From: Celeribacter persicus | GTDB taxonomy: Bacteria > Pseudomonadota > Alphaproteobacteria > Rhodobacterales > Rhodobacteraceae | Direction of reading: 5' to 3' | NCBI RefSeq assembly: GCF_003050785.1 | Contig: NZ_QAOH01000004.1 | Span: 1-64,000 of the forward strand | Length of the DNA stretch: 64,000 bases | Shown: positions 19,145 through 27,204 of the stretch, piece after piece | How positions within the stretch are numbered: position 1 is the first letter of the stretch | How the letters are laid out: each line of letters opens with the position of its first letter | Program-made: the position numbers and the translations under genes | Notes under the pieces: model-generated | The model's input: the letters and a program-made list of their open reading frames with translations, nothing else | The model's database searches: none | Told to the model about the DNA's origin: nothing

Positions 19145-19260
19145 GCTTTCCGTGCTCATTCCCCATGCCATGTCGTGCTCGAATACGCCGTTCTCCGAGC
19201 CAATCGACATCAGAGCCAATATGCGTCATCACCGGTCACACATGGATCGTTCCCCTCGCG

Positions 19261-19285
19261 TTAACCTTAATCTGATTAACCTTAA
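19261..19285. promoter_or_regulatory. Direct repeat TTAACCTTAA x2 (CtrA-like half sites)
   Basis: TTAACCTTAA occurs at 19261-19270 and 19276-19285, five bases apart (period 15). TTAACC resembles the half-site of the cell-cycle regulator CtrA, although the classical TTAA-N7-TTAA spacing is not present. It lies about 170 bases upstream of dacB and downstream of nadD. Confidence 0.3.
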
Positions 19286-19327
19286 CGCTTTCGGGAACCC
19301 TGGCAGAGCATCGCGACACGATCCCTG

Positions 19328-19933
19328 TCACCCCCGCGCCCAGCCGCCCCGCGCCCGGATGTCTGTTGAGGAGGCGTCCGACATCGGCACGTTGATGAAA
19401 CACCAACACGGTGCCCCGCAACGCCCCAGAAGCCGCGAAGCACGCGCGGGCAGTCTCGCATGGGCAAAGCTCTGCGCCGCCACCGAATTGCGCGCCGCGC
19501 CGCGTGTTCCGGGACGGGCGATCACCCCCACCGGCGTTGTTTCCATGATGTCCTTCCAATCCTGCCAGAGATGGAATTGCGCCAGATTGTCCGCGCCCAT
19601 CAGCCACACGAATGTGACGCCGGGGTACAGCCCCTTGATCGCGTCCAGCGTGGCCGCCGTATAGCGCGTACCGGTCCGGGCTTCGAGATCGGTCACCCGA
19701 ACCTTCGGGTGCTGCATGATCTGCCGGGCATGGGCGAGGCGCTTCCCCATCGGTGCGGGCCCGCGCGTTTTCAGCGGATTACCGGGGCTTACCAGCCACC
19801 ACACGCGATCCAGCCCAAAGCGTTTCAGCGCCATCTTTGTAATATGCACATGGCCCTCATGCGCGGGATCGAAGGATCCCCCGAGCAACCCGATCACCTG
19901 ACCGGGACGGGCGTATGGCAGGTCGGAGCGCAT
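19328..19933 (-). CDS. nadD: Nicotinate-nucleotide adenylyltransferase
   Basis: This roughly 201-residue enzyme converts nicotinate mononucleotide and ATP to deamido-NAD in NAD synthesis. [17 protein letters not shown] carries the nucleotidyltransferase G-x-F-x-P and H-x-G-H motifs, [11 protein letters not shown] is the substrate loop, and SSTDIRARG near the end is the ISSTxIR signature. I chose ATG 19933 ([11 protein letters not shown]) because the family usually starts there. In-frame starts at 19945, 19957, 19969 and TTG 19981 are possible, the last with GGGAGA close by. Confidence 0.9.
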   Translation of the reverse strand: MRSDLPYARPGQVIGLLGGSFDPAHEGHVHITKMALKRFGLDRVWWLVSPGNPLKTRGPAPMGKRLAHARQIMQHPKVRVTDLEARTGTRYTAATLDAIKGLYPGVTFVWLMGADNLAQFHLWQDWKDIMETTPVGVIARPGTRGAARNSVAAQSFAHARLPARASRLLGRCGAPCWCFINVPMSDASSTDIRARGGWARG

Positions 19934-20002
19934 GGTAAACTGCATGACGCTCTGCATGGCGACAAGCATGACGCCTGTCAATCTCCCACGCTTTCGAACA
20001 TC

Positions 20003-20056
20003 TTGACGAAAGATTGTAGCTGACTAAAGTCAGACAAAATAACAGACCAAAGTCAG
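20003..20056 (+). promoter_or_regulatory. Promoter with twin operator boxes for the MarR-GNAT gene
   Basis: TTGACG at 20003-20008 and TAAAGT at 20025-20030 form a plausible -35/-10 with 16 bases between. The palindrome CTGACTAAAGTCAG (20020-20033) covers the -10. A second, one-side-imperfect copy CAGACCAAAGTCAG (20043-20056) follows exactly 23 bases later and runs into the ribosome site. This arrangement fits autorepression by the MarR domain encoded just downstream. Confidence 0.6.
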
Positions 20057-20065
20057 GTATATTTC

Positions 20066-20941
20066 ATGCCCCTCTCCCCGATTGCCCGCATCCGCCGTTT
20101 CAACCGCGCCGTCACAACGGAAACCGGCGCGTTGGACCAGAGCTTTCTCGGGCGCGGACGCCCGCTCGGCGCTGCACGGGTTCTGAACGCCATTGGCCCC
20201 TCCGGTCGTGCCGTGTCCGATATCCGCGACTTTCTCGATCTCGACACGGGGCTTCTGTCGCGCCTGCTGCGCGCTCTTGAGGACGAGGGGCTGATCGGCG
20301 TCGTCGAAGATCGCAAGGACAAACGCCGCCGCTTCGCCGTCCTCACACAGGAAGGCCATCGTGAATACGAAGCCTATGAGAAACTTTCCAACGACCGCGC
20401 GCAAACCCTTCTGGATCGCCACCCGCACCCGGAACAGCTTTTGGCCGCGATGGACCTCATCGCCTCCGCGCTGGGCCGCGACCGGATCGAGATTGTCGCC
20501 ACGGACCCGGAAAGTGCGACCGCCTTTCACTGTCTGGAAAGCTACTACGCCGAACTGGCGGCGCGCTTTTCCATGGGCTTCGACCCCGCCAAAGCCGCCC
20601 GCCTCGACAGCGCCGACATGCGCCCCCCGCGCGGGCAGTTCCTCGTCGCCCTTTCCGACGGGCTTCCGTCGGGCTGCGTCGGCCTCAAGGGCACCGATAA
20701 AGGGTTTGCCGAAATCAAACGCCTCTGGGTCGCGCCGTCTGCGCGCGGACTTGGCCTTGCCAAACGCCTGATGTCAGAGATCGAAACCCACGCGCGGGAA
20801 ATGGGCATCACCACTTTGCGGCTGGACACCAACTCCGCCCTGCCCGAAGCGGCGGGACTGTATCACAAGCTCGGATGGACCGAGATCGAGCGGTTCAACG
20901 ACGATCCCTACCCGGATTTGTTTTTTGAGAAGAGGGTGTGA
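20066..20941 (+). CDS. MarR-GNAT fusion: regulator with acetyltransferase domain
   Basis: This 291-residue protein has an N-terminal MarR-type winged helix (about 1-140: FLDLDTGLLSRLLRALEDEGLI as recognition helix, then the DKRRR wing) joined to a C-terminal GNAT N-acetyltransferase. The latter has IKRLWVAPSARGLGLAKRLM, the acetyl-CoA pyrophosphate loop, and LYHKLGW near the end. Such fusions couple gene regulation to acetylation of a small molecule or amine; the substrate is unknown. Two copies of a CTGAC-N4-GTCAG type site stand between promoter and start, indicating self-control. Confidence 0.88.
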   Translation: MPLSPIARIRRFNRAVTTETGALDQSFLGRGRPLGAARVLNAIGPSGRAVSDIRDFLDLDTGLLSRLLRALEDEGLIGVVEDRKDKRRRFAVLTQEGHREYEAYEKLSNDRAQTLLDRHPHPEQLLAAMDLIASALGRDRIEIVATDPESATAFHCLESYYAELAARFSMGFDPAKAARLDSADMRPPRGQFLVALSDGLPSGCVGLKGTDKGFAEIKRLWVAPSARGLGLAKRLMSEIETHAREMGITTLRLDTNSALPEAAGLYHKLGWTEIERFNDDPYPDLFFEKRV

Positions 20942-20979
20942 GGCTGGACCCTTTCAATGCGACCTTTTTTTCATCGAAG

Positions 20980-21798
20980 TCAGATAAAAGGAATGCGTGA
21001 CTGCTTGATATCAGGTCGACCACATCCAAACTGAAAGAAGTAATTTTCGGCATAGCGCTCAAGCTTGTCAAAATTCATTTTCGGCCCAGCCCAAAGCTCC
21101 TTAATAGCTAGCGGCTTTTTCAACTTCATAAATATTTTCTCATCATCAAAACTCAGTCGAAAGATTTTGCGAAATTCGCCATTTACAACTTGGTAGGACT
21201 GACGGAAACGGTCAATAGAAACGATACCTCCACGACAGAGAAGTCGGTATTCTTTTTCTTCTCGAAAGGCGTCGTTTTTACTGAGTTTTATCCAATCATC
21301 AACCTGACATACGACCGACATGTGTCCGCCCTCCGCCAACTTTGTCCGAACATCCGTCCCATTGAGTTGAGGGAGGAAAGACGCATCATAACGCACCCTT
21401 TGAGGGTCGGAGAAATGACTTAACTTATTCTCCAGATGCTCTTGCGCCAAAGTTTTCAGATCTTCCACGTTGAACACAATCGCAACGGCCTGATTTCCGC
21501 CAACGGCCCCGCCATATCCGCGCCACATCGACAGACTGTCTCGCGCTTCTGAAAGGCTTATAATTTGACCGTTACAGCGTGTTTCAAGGTCACTCAAGAC
21601 GTCCTCTACTTTCTCGAAGTGGTCAGAAGGCGCAAACCCTTCTCTGGCAAAAATCTCTTTCAAAACATTAATGCCGTACTTGAATTCCTGCGTATCATTC
21701 AACGCGCGAAAATCTGTGGCCAACAAAGACTGAGACTGAAGAATAGCCGTCAAACTATCGAATGTCGTGTAGTGCCAAAGCTCTGATGGTTCAGACAA
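20980..21798 (-). CDS. DUF2971 protein
   Basis: This 272-residue protein has the DUF2971 pattern: LWHYTTFDSLTAILQSQSLL, ATDFRALNDTQEF, SMWRGYGG followed by AIVFNVEDL, and REEKEYRLLCR. The function is not known. DUF2971 genes are often found in variable regions. The AGGAGG at 21806-21811 sits seven bases before the TTG at 21798, deciding that start; an ATG at 21828 or GTG at 21837 extends the frame but has no ribosome site. GC content is clearly lower than in neighbouring genes and rare codons are common, suggesting transfer. It is convergent with the MarR-GNAT gene and divergent from ettA. Confidence 0.75.
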   Translation of the reverse strand: MSEPSELWHYTTFDSLTAILQSQSLLATDFRALNDTQEFKYGINVLKEIFAREGFAPSDHFEKVEDVLSDLETRCNGQIISLSEARDSLSMWRGYGGAVGGNQAVAIVFNVEDLKTLAQEHLENKLSHFSDPQRVRYDASFLPQLNGTDVRTKLAEGGHMSVVCQVDDWIKLSKNDAFREEKEYRLLCRGGIVSIDRFRQSYQVVNGEFRKIFRLSFDDEKIFMKLKKPLAIKELWAGPKMNFDKLERYAENYFFQFGCGRPDIKQSRIPFI

Positions 21799-21941
21799 GT
21801 CAATGCCTCCTGTGAAATCAGGAGCCATAATATCCACTCAGACAGTGACGCGCAAAGTGGGTTCCTTCGCATCCCCCCTTCCCATCCCCCCTCTTCCCAC
21901 GCTAAACCACCGCCCAAACCAGACATCCCAAGGAGCCCCCA

Positions 21942-23597
21942 ATGGCAGCCTATCAATACGTCTACCACATGGACGGCGTGTCCAAGACCTACCCCGGCGG
22001 CAAGAAGGTGTTCGAGAACATCCGCCTCTCCTTCCTTCCGGGCGTGAAGATCGGTGTGGTCGGTGTCAACGGCACCGGCAAATCGACCCTCATGCGCATC
22101 ATGGCGGGCATCGACAAGGAGTATCAGGGCGAGGCCTGGGCCGCCGAGGGTGCGAAAGTCGGCTACCTCCCGCAGGAGCCCGAGCTTGACCCCTCCCTCG
22201 ACGTCCGTGGCAACGTGATGCTCGGTGTCGCCGCCAAGAAGGCCATTCTTGATCGCTACAACGAACTCGCCATGAACTACTCGGACGAGACCGCCGACGA
22301 GATGGCCAGGCTCCAGGACGAAATCGACGCCCAGAACCTCTGGGATCTCGACAGCCAGATCGACGTGTCCATGGAGGCGCTGCGTTGCCCCCCCGATGAC
22401 GCCGATGTCACCACGCTGTCGGGCGGTGAGAAACGCCGTGTCGCGCTCTGCAAACTGCTGCTCGAAGCCCCCGACATGCTCCTCCTTGACGAACCCACCA
22501 ACCACCTCGACGCCGAAACCATCGCCTGGCTGCAACAGCACCTCATCGAGTACAAGGGCACGATCCTGATCGTCACCCACGACCGCTACTTCCTCGATGA
22601 CATCACCGGCTGGATTCTCGAGTTGGACCGCGGCCGCGGCATCCCCTACGAGGGCAACTATTCCGCATGGCTCGAACAGAAAGCCAAGCGGCTTGAGCAG
22701 GAAGCCAAGGAAGACAAGGCCCGCCAGAGGACGCTTGAACGCGAACTTGAATGGATGCGGCAGGGGCAGAAAGCCCGTCAGGCCAAGCAAAAGGCCCGGA
22801 TCGACCGCTACAACGATCTGGCCTCACAATCCGAGCGCGACAAGATCAACCGCGCACAGATCGTCATCCCGAACGGACCGCGCCTCGGCTCCAAGGTCAT
22901 TGAGGTGCATGGCCTCTCGAAACACATGGGCGACAAGCAACTGATCGAAGATCTGTCCTTCTCTCTGCCGCCGGGCGGCATCGTCGGTGTGATCGGCCCG
23001 AACGGCGCCGGTAAATCGACGCTCTTCCGCATGCTCACCGGCCAGTTGGAGCCCGACGCCGGCACCATCGAATATGGCGATACCGTCAAGCTGTCCTATG
23101 TCGACCAGTCCCGCGACGATCTCGACCCGAACGCCACCGTGTTCGAGGCGATTTCGGATGGGCAACAGGTCATCGCCTTGGGCGACGCCGAAATGAACGG
23201 CCGGGCGTACTGTTCCGCCTTCAACTTCAAAGGCGGCGATCAGCAGAAGAAAGTCGGCGTCCTCTCCGGCGGTGAACGCAACCGTGTGCACATGGCGCGT
23301 CTGTTGAAAAGCGGCGGCAACGTGCTCCTACTCGACGAACCGACGAACGACCTGGACGTCGAAACGCTACGCGCGCTGGAAGACGCGCTGACAGACTTCG
23401 CAGGCTGCGCCGTGGTCATCTCCCACGACCGCTTCTTCCTCGACCGCATCTGTACCCACATTCTGGCGTTCGAAGACGACGCCCATGTGGAATGGTTCGA
23501 AGGCAACTTCGAGGATTACGAGGAAGACAAGAAGCGCCGGTTGGGGCCGGATGCCTTGGAGCCCAAGCGTCTGAAATACAAAAAGTTTTCCCGCTAA
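21942..23597 (+). CDS. ettA: Energy-dependent translational throttle protein EttA (ABC-F)
   Basis: This 551-residue soluble ABC-F ATPase binds the ribosomal E site and gates the first elongation step according to ATP/ADP level. It has two ATPase domains: GVNGTGKST (41-49) with LSGGEKRRVALC and LLLDEPTNHLD, then GPNGAGKST with LSGGERNRVHMARLL and LLLDEPTNDLD. The P-site tRNA interaction motif region and linker contain RQKARQAKQKARI-like basic helices. The length and C-terminal DALEPKRLKYKKFSR are typical of EttA. The start follows AAGGAG. Confidence 0.95.
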   Translation: MAAYQYVYHMDGVSKTYPGGKKVFENIRLSFLPGVKIGVVGVNGTGKSTLMRIMAGIDKEYQGEAWAAEGAKVGYLPQEPELDPSLDVRGNVMLGVAAKKAILDRYNELAMNYSDETADEMARLQDEIDAQNLWDLDSQIDVSMEALRCPPDDADVTTLSGGEKRRVALCKLLLEAPDMLLLDEPTNHLDAETIAWLQQHLIEYKGTILIVTHDRYFLDDITGWILELDRGRGIPYEGNYSAWLEQKAKRLEQEAKEDKARQRTLERELEWMRQGQKARQAKQKARIDRYNDLASQSERDKINRAQIVIPNGPRLGSKVIEVHGLSKHMGDKQLIEDLSFSLPPGGIVGVIGPNGAGKSTLFRMLTGQLEPDAGTIEYGDTVKLSYVDQSRDDLDPNATVFEAISDGQQVIALGDAEMNGRAYCSAFNFKGGDQQKKVGVLSGGERNRVHMARLLKSGGNVLLLDEPTNDLDVETLRALEDALTDFAGCAVVISHDRFFLDRICTHILAFEDDAHVEWFEGNFEDYEEDKKRRLGPDALEPKRLKYKKFSR

Positions 23598-23604
23598 GAA
23601 CGTG

Positions 23605-23628
23605 CAAAGGCTCCCTCGGGAGCCTTTG
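23605..23628 (+). terminator. First intrinsic hairpin after ettA
   Basis: CAAAGGCTCC pairs with GGAGCCTTTG, eight bases after the ettA stop. It is followed by TCACG, without a long T-run. Confidence 0.65.
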
Positions 23629-23718
23629 TCACGAGCGCGAGGCAGCGTATTTTCAAAGAAAATGCGCGTTCGCTCCCTGTGGAGCAAGGGCGGAAGGTTT
23701 CAGATCAGGATCATTGAC

Positions 23719-23748
23719 AAAGGCGCCCTCGGGCGCCTTTATTTTTTA
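23719..23748 (+). terminator. Second, strong intrinsic terminator after ettA
   Basis: AAAGGCGCC, loop CTCG, GGCGCCTTT is followed by ATTTTTT. The stem resembles the first hairpin and sits about 110 bases downstream. The 90 bases between them hold no recognisable gene. Confidence 0.85.
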
Positions 23749-23809
23749 GATAATGGCAATTCTGCTTTTACACTGCGACCGACATACGCGACGACATCTT
23801 GAGTATTTT

Positions 23810-24733
23810 ATGTCCCAAAACATCAACAAAAACGCTTTAAAAACGAACCTCTTCAATGAAGGTCAGAAAGCATTAGATGCTCTCGGAATTCATGAAGACA
23901 TATACATATGCCCGCTGTGCCTAGACGAGCACGACAGAGGTTCCCTTGGTCGTGAGAACGGGCAGGAGCCGCAACTCACATTAGAGCATGTTCCGCCGAA
24001 ATCAGTCGACGGAAAAGAAATCATCCTAACATGTAAAAAATGTAACAACTTCGCAGGCCATGCCTACGACGCCCATCTCGCTGGCGCAGGAAGATTACAC
24101 AAACGCTCACATGGCACATTGAGCAAAAGCGATGGCGAGTATGGCTCCATCAAAATAAGTGCGGCAAGCATCACCGTAAATGCAAAAATTGCAGTAAAAA
24201 ACGGGGGATATCATTTCCAAATAATTGAAAACACTAATGACCCTTCAAAAATCAAACAATTCGCAGACTTCATGCATGGCGTGAAAGCAGGAAGCGAAAT
24301 GACATTTACATTTGAGGAAAGGGCAAATGCCAAAAGGGCAAATTTTTCTCTGCTCCGTAGCGCGTATCTCACAATGGTAGCAGCGTTTGGGTACACTTAT
24401 GTTTTCGCACAAAACATTCAAAAATTACGCTTGGCAATTGTTAACGAACAACTCGATTTCCCAACTCGCTTTGTCTATCCGCGAAACGAACCCGGGAATA
24501 AAATTATCTTCATTAGTGATCAGAAAATCGCGCTTGTTCAGTTTGATCGAGTTGCTGTCGTGATGCCACTTCTTCACTGCGACGAAGAATCTTATCAAGA
24601 AATCACCCGTTCAGCGCACAAGATTTCTGGTCAATGCGAATCCATTAAGTTGCCTCAAAGCTTCATCGCGCAGCTAGACCATTCTGGACGTTATTCGGCC
24701 AAGTTTTACAATCCCCCCGCGCCTGACCCTTAG
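23810..24733 (+). CDS. HNH-type nuclease-like protein, low GC
   Basis: This 307-residue protein has a treble-clef HNH-like motif: CPLC at 34-37, LTLEHVPPKS with the His at 60, and CKKCNN at 75-80, giving four zinc cysteines around the catalytic His. The remaining 220 residues do not match a family I can name and may recognise the target. Codon use is AT-rich compared with all neighbours, a sign of transfer. The start ATG at 23810 is chosen because upstream residues look non-coding; the ribosome site is weak. The last codons are part of dispersed repeat copy B, so the C-terminus may have been altered by the repeat. Confidence 0.65.
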   Translation: MSQNINKNALKTNLFNEGQKALDALGIHEDIYICPLCLDEHDRGSLGRENGQEPQLTLEHVPPKSVDGKEIILTCKKCNNFAGHAYDAHLAGAGRLHKRSHGTLSKSDGEYGSIKISAASITVNAKIAVKNGGYHFQIIENTNDPSKIKQFADFMHGVKAGSEMTFTFEERANAKRANFSLLRSAYLTMVAAFGYTYVFAQNIQKLRLAIVNEQLDFPTRFVYPRNEPGNKIIFISDQKIALVQFDRVAVVMPLLHCDEESYQEITRSAHKISGQCESIKLPQSFIAQLDHSGRYSAKFYNPPAPDP

Positions 24734-24758
24734 GGGGAGGTGCGTGAAACGCGCCTTC
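24715..24758 (-). repeat. Dispersed intergenic repeat, copy B
   Basis: The reverse complement of copy A at 7867-7910, sharing GGCGCGTTTCACGC and CAGGCGCGGGG with a few changes. It overlaps the stop codon of the HNH-like gene. Confidence 0.75.
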
Positions 24759-24759
24759 C

Positions 24760-24875
24760 CGTCGCACCAAAGGTGCGCCGTTCATAGTCGGCACGCCTCC
24801 GGCGTGACGGGGAAAGGGTAAGGCGGCTCCGCCGAAGGCTTGCGTCAAAGATGCCAAGGCATCTTTGATTGATCT
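24760..24875. repeat. Run of short hairpins downstream of the HNH-like gene
   Basis: Four successive inverted repeats occur in about 110 bases: GCACC-AAA-GGTGC, CACGCC-TCC-GGCGTG, GGCGG-CTC-CGCC, and TCAAAGATGCC-AA-GGCATCTTTGA. The last is the longest (11 bases). They lie directly after repeat copy B and may form one compound intergenic element. Confidence 0.65.
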
Positions 24876-24910
24876 CCATTCCCCCACATTCAGTCTCTCT
24901 CACACCCCTC

Positions 24911-25051
24911 TCAGAACACACCTCTCCCAGCGTCTTTGCCACGCTGAGAAGCGAACACCAACAAGCTTTCACGGCCCAACACGAGGGGGCGCGTGCGGTA
25001 TTCGAGGGCGTTGAGGCGTCCGTTGCGGGCTTTTTCTGCAAAGTTGGTCAT
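24911..25051 (-). CDS. Candidate small protein, 46 residues
   Basis: The frame starts ATG at 25051 with AGAGAG a few bases upstream, and encodes a basic protein beginning MTNFAEKARNGRLNALEYRT and ending in VFASQRGKDAGRGVF. Codons in the first two thirds look like those of real genes here. It shares length and the pattern E-x-R-T-R ... R-x-E-x-x-x-V-F with the reading frame just upstream (25112-25255), suggesting a tandem pair. I do not recognise a family. It could be chance. Confidence 0.35.
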   Translation of the reverse strand: MTNFAEKARNGRLNALEYRTRPLVLGRESLLVFASQRGKDAGRGVF

Positions 25052-25111
25052 GGCATCTCTCTGTATGTATCTGGGCGGTGTTGGGCTGGGGGCGTTCGGG
25101 GCCTGAGCCGA

Positions 25112-25255
25112 TCAGATCAGGCGACCGGACCGTTCAAGCGGCGTGTTGCAGAACACAAAGATCCCCTCGTTCCTGCGGCGCGGCGCAATATGACGCGTGC
25201 GTTGCTCGGGCGTGTTGTTCCGGTCAGGATGCGTGATGCCAGCGAAAGTATCCAT
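25112..25255 (-). CDS. Candidate small protein, 47 residues
   Basis: The frame starts ATG at 25255 with ACAGGGAA about ten bases upstream, and encodes MDTFAGITHPDRNNTPEQRT followed by an Arg-rich middle and IFVFCNTPLERSGRLI. It resembles the next small frame (24911-25051) in length, a Phe near the start, E-x-R-T-R and a V-F ending. The two are 60 bases apart on the same strand. The function is unknown and coding status uncertain. Confidence 0.3.
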   Translation of the reverse strand: MDTFAGITHPDRNNTPEQRTRHIAPRRRNEGIFVFCNTPLERSGRLI

Positions 25256-25738
25256 GGGGCTGTTCCCTGTAAGTCGGTGTCTCGTTTGTTACTCGAACCG
25301 CCACAATCGCTACGTTGAATCACTATTGCGTCGCGTTTTGTCGGAAAATGGACCAAAAAGCGCCCAAATCGCGCCCATTTTTGGCCAAAACTGTGTCAAC
25401 CAGAGGCTGGACCCTTCTTTAAAAGGGATGTTTTGGGCATCAATGTGATCAAAAGGCGGTTTTTCCTGACATCTCGCCCAACTTGCGGACACGGCCCGAC
25501 ACACCGTTTCGCCATGGAAGAACCGCAATCCTCTCGTTGCCCGGCCCTTCTCTCTCCGGAACGTTTCGCCCTTGCGGAAATCCCTATACAACTCCCCGAA
25601 AACCTGTCATACGGACGGCGCGACGTTACCTCTATCGACCCTTCTGTTCTCCTTTACCGGCCACAGTCTTCGATCGACCACTGACTAGCCGGGTCCCTGC
25701 AATCTCGTGAGGGACAAAACAAAACAGGAGTACACACG
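25256..25738. other. Gene-less region and long leader of cspA
   Basis: No gene of normal length is seen. The right end is the leader of the cold-shock gene. A hairpin GTCCCT ... AGGGAC (25693-25715) precedes an A-rich stretch and the AGGAG ribosome site at about 25727-25731. Long structured leaders are usual for cold-shock genes. The left half contains several short open frames without coding character. Confidence 0.45.
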
Positions 25739-25945
25739 ATGGCCAATGGCACCGTGAAATGGTTCAATTCCACCAAAGGTTTCGGCTTTATCCAACCGGA
25801 AGGCGGCAGCAAAGACGTGTTCGTTCACATCTCCGCCGTCGAGCGTTCCGGCCTCACCGGCCTGGCCGATGGCGCGAAGGTCACCTTCGACATCGAAGCC
25901 GGTCGTGACGGTCGCGAATCTGCGGTGAACCTCGTTCTCGCCTAA
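25739..25945 (+). CDS. cspA: Cold-shock protein
   Basis: This 68-residue OB-fold protein carries the RNA-binding motifs KGFGFIQ (RNP1) and DVFVHISAV (RNP2) and starts [14 protein letters not shown]. It acts as an RNA chaperone. The AGGAG ribosome site is well placed, and a hairpin in the leader suggests control at the RNA level. A terminator follows closely, so the gene is monocistronic. Confidence 0.95.
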   Translation: MANGTVKWFNSTKGFGFIQPEGGSKDVFVHISAVERSGLTGLADGAKVTFDIEAGRDGRESAVNLVLA

Positions 25946-25969
25946 ACTTAGGCAAACGCAGGACAATTC

Positions 25970-26001
25970 GGCTCGGGCGCCTGTCGCGTCCGGGCCTTTT
26001 T
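25970..26001 (+). terminator. Intrinsic terminator of cspA
   Basis: GGCTCGG pairs with CCGGGCC (one T-G pair) around a GCG/CGC inner stem, and is followed by TTTTT. Confidence 0.8.
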
Positions 26002-26083
26002 CATATCCGGCGCGCAGAAAGATAGACAGGGCATCGGGGTCATTCCCCGCAGCCAGAGGGAAAGCGATCTCCACTCCAAAGCC

Positions 26084-27034
26084 TCAGGCAAACGCCATCA
26101 GATCGCCATCGCCCTCGCGGTCATGGCGTAGCGTCAACCCGCTCGCCACCACCGCAAGGCCATTGACCTGCACACCGCGATCTTCACGGATCACGCAGGG
26201 CGTCATACGGATGGAGCCAAACCCCGCCTCCCTCAGAAGGGCCTCGACATAAGCCTGTGAATGAGCAAATCGGCAGCTCTCGCGCAGTTGCACCGGCGCC
26301 ACGCCAAGCTCGACGGTAAAGGCCAGAACCCCGCCCACGGCCAGTGATCCGGCGCACCAGCCGATCACCCGTTCCAGCGCGCCCAGATAGATGAACACAT
26401 CCGCCGCCACGATCAGGTCGTAACGCCGTTCCGTCACATCGAGCCGGGCGATGTCGCGCTTTTCCAACACGTCGTAAATGCCTTTGCGATCCGCCTCGAC
26501 CAGCATGCCATCGGAGATGTCATAGCCTACGAGATGTGTGCAAACGGGGCGCAGAACCGCCCCCATCAATCCGGTGCCACAGCCGAGGTCGAGCGCAGAG
26601 CCGAACTGCGTCCGCCCGGCCAGTCTCAGGGACTCCATGAGAATTTCCGGCCCGCGATAAGCGAGCTTGTCCACCAGAGAGCGTTCGAAACGTGGGGCAT
26701 ATTGATCGAACAACAATTCGACGAAGGCGGGTGGCATGGCCTCGGCCACCGGCACCCGGCGCGCCAGATCGCGTTTCAGTCCGGCGCCCAGAGGATCGCG
26801 CGGGTCGGCCAGAACCGCCTTGTCCCAGGCCTGACAGGCCGCTTCGATCTCACCCGCAAGTTCGAGAAATTCGCCCAGACGAAACCATCCTGCCGCCCAG
26901 ACGGGCGCTAGTTCGAGCGCCCCGGACAGGGTTTCGATCGCCCCGGCGAGATCGCCCAAATGCGCAAGGGTTTCGGCAAAGGACGCCCGACGGTCTGCCG
27001 TCAGATCGCCCGAGGGAAACAGGCTCCCCGCCAT
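26084..27034 (-). CDS. TPR-containing SAM-dependent methyltransferase
   Basis: In this 316-residue protein residues 15-85 form two TPR-like helix pairs (LAHLGDLAGAIETLSGALEL, LGEFLELAGEIEAACQAWDKA). A class I methyltransferase follows with motif I ALDLGCGTGLMG near 147-158, YDISDGML (motif II) and YDLIVAADVFIYLG (motif IV). Methyltransferases of this layout act on proteins or small molecules; the TPR part suggests a protein partner. The substrate is unknown. It is a single gene with weak ribosome site GGAT. Confidence 0.8.
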   Translation of the reverse strand: MAGSLFPSGDLTADRRASFAETLAHLGDLAGAIETLSGALELAPVWAAGWFRLGEFLELAGEIEAACQAWDKAVLADPRDPLGAGLKRDLARRVPVAEAMPPAFVELLFDQYAPRFERSLVDKLAYRGPEILMESLRLAGRTQFGSALDLGCGTGLMGAVLRPVCTHLVGYDISDGMLVEADRKGIYDVLEKRDIARLDVTERRYDLIVAADVFIYLGALERVIGWCAGSLAVGGVLAFTVELGVAPVQLRESCRFAHSQAYVEALLREAGFGSIRMTPCVIREDRGVQVNGLAVVASGLTLRHDREGDGDLMAFA

Positions 27035-27204
27035 GATCCGGATCTTTCAAAAGGGCCCGCTCATTTGCCGCGTCGGAAATATCGACGGGCCACGCGACGG
27101 GCGGCACGCTGCATCCATGTGCATCATCCGCCCGATACGCCACCTTTGGAAATCTGTCAATTGTCCCGTGAACCGTTCCGCGATCTTCCCCGAAACCGCG
27201 CATC

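Noticed and set aside
23629-23718. Small gene between the two hairpins after ettA
   Set aside because: Only a weak frame with no ribosome site; the interval looks like spacer between terminators.
25117-25356. 79-codon minus-strand frame before cspA
   Set aside because: It overlaps a better-supported small frame in another phase and has no ribosome site or coding composition.
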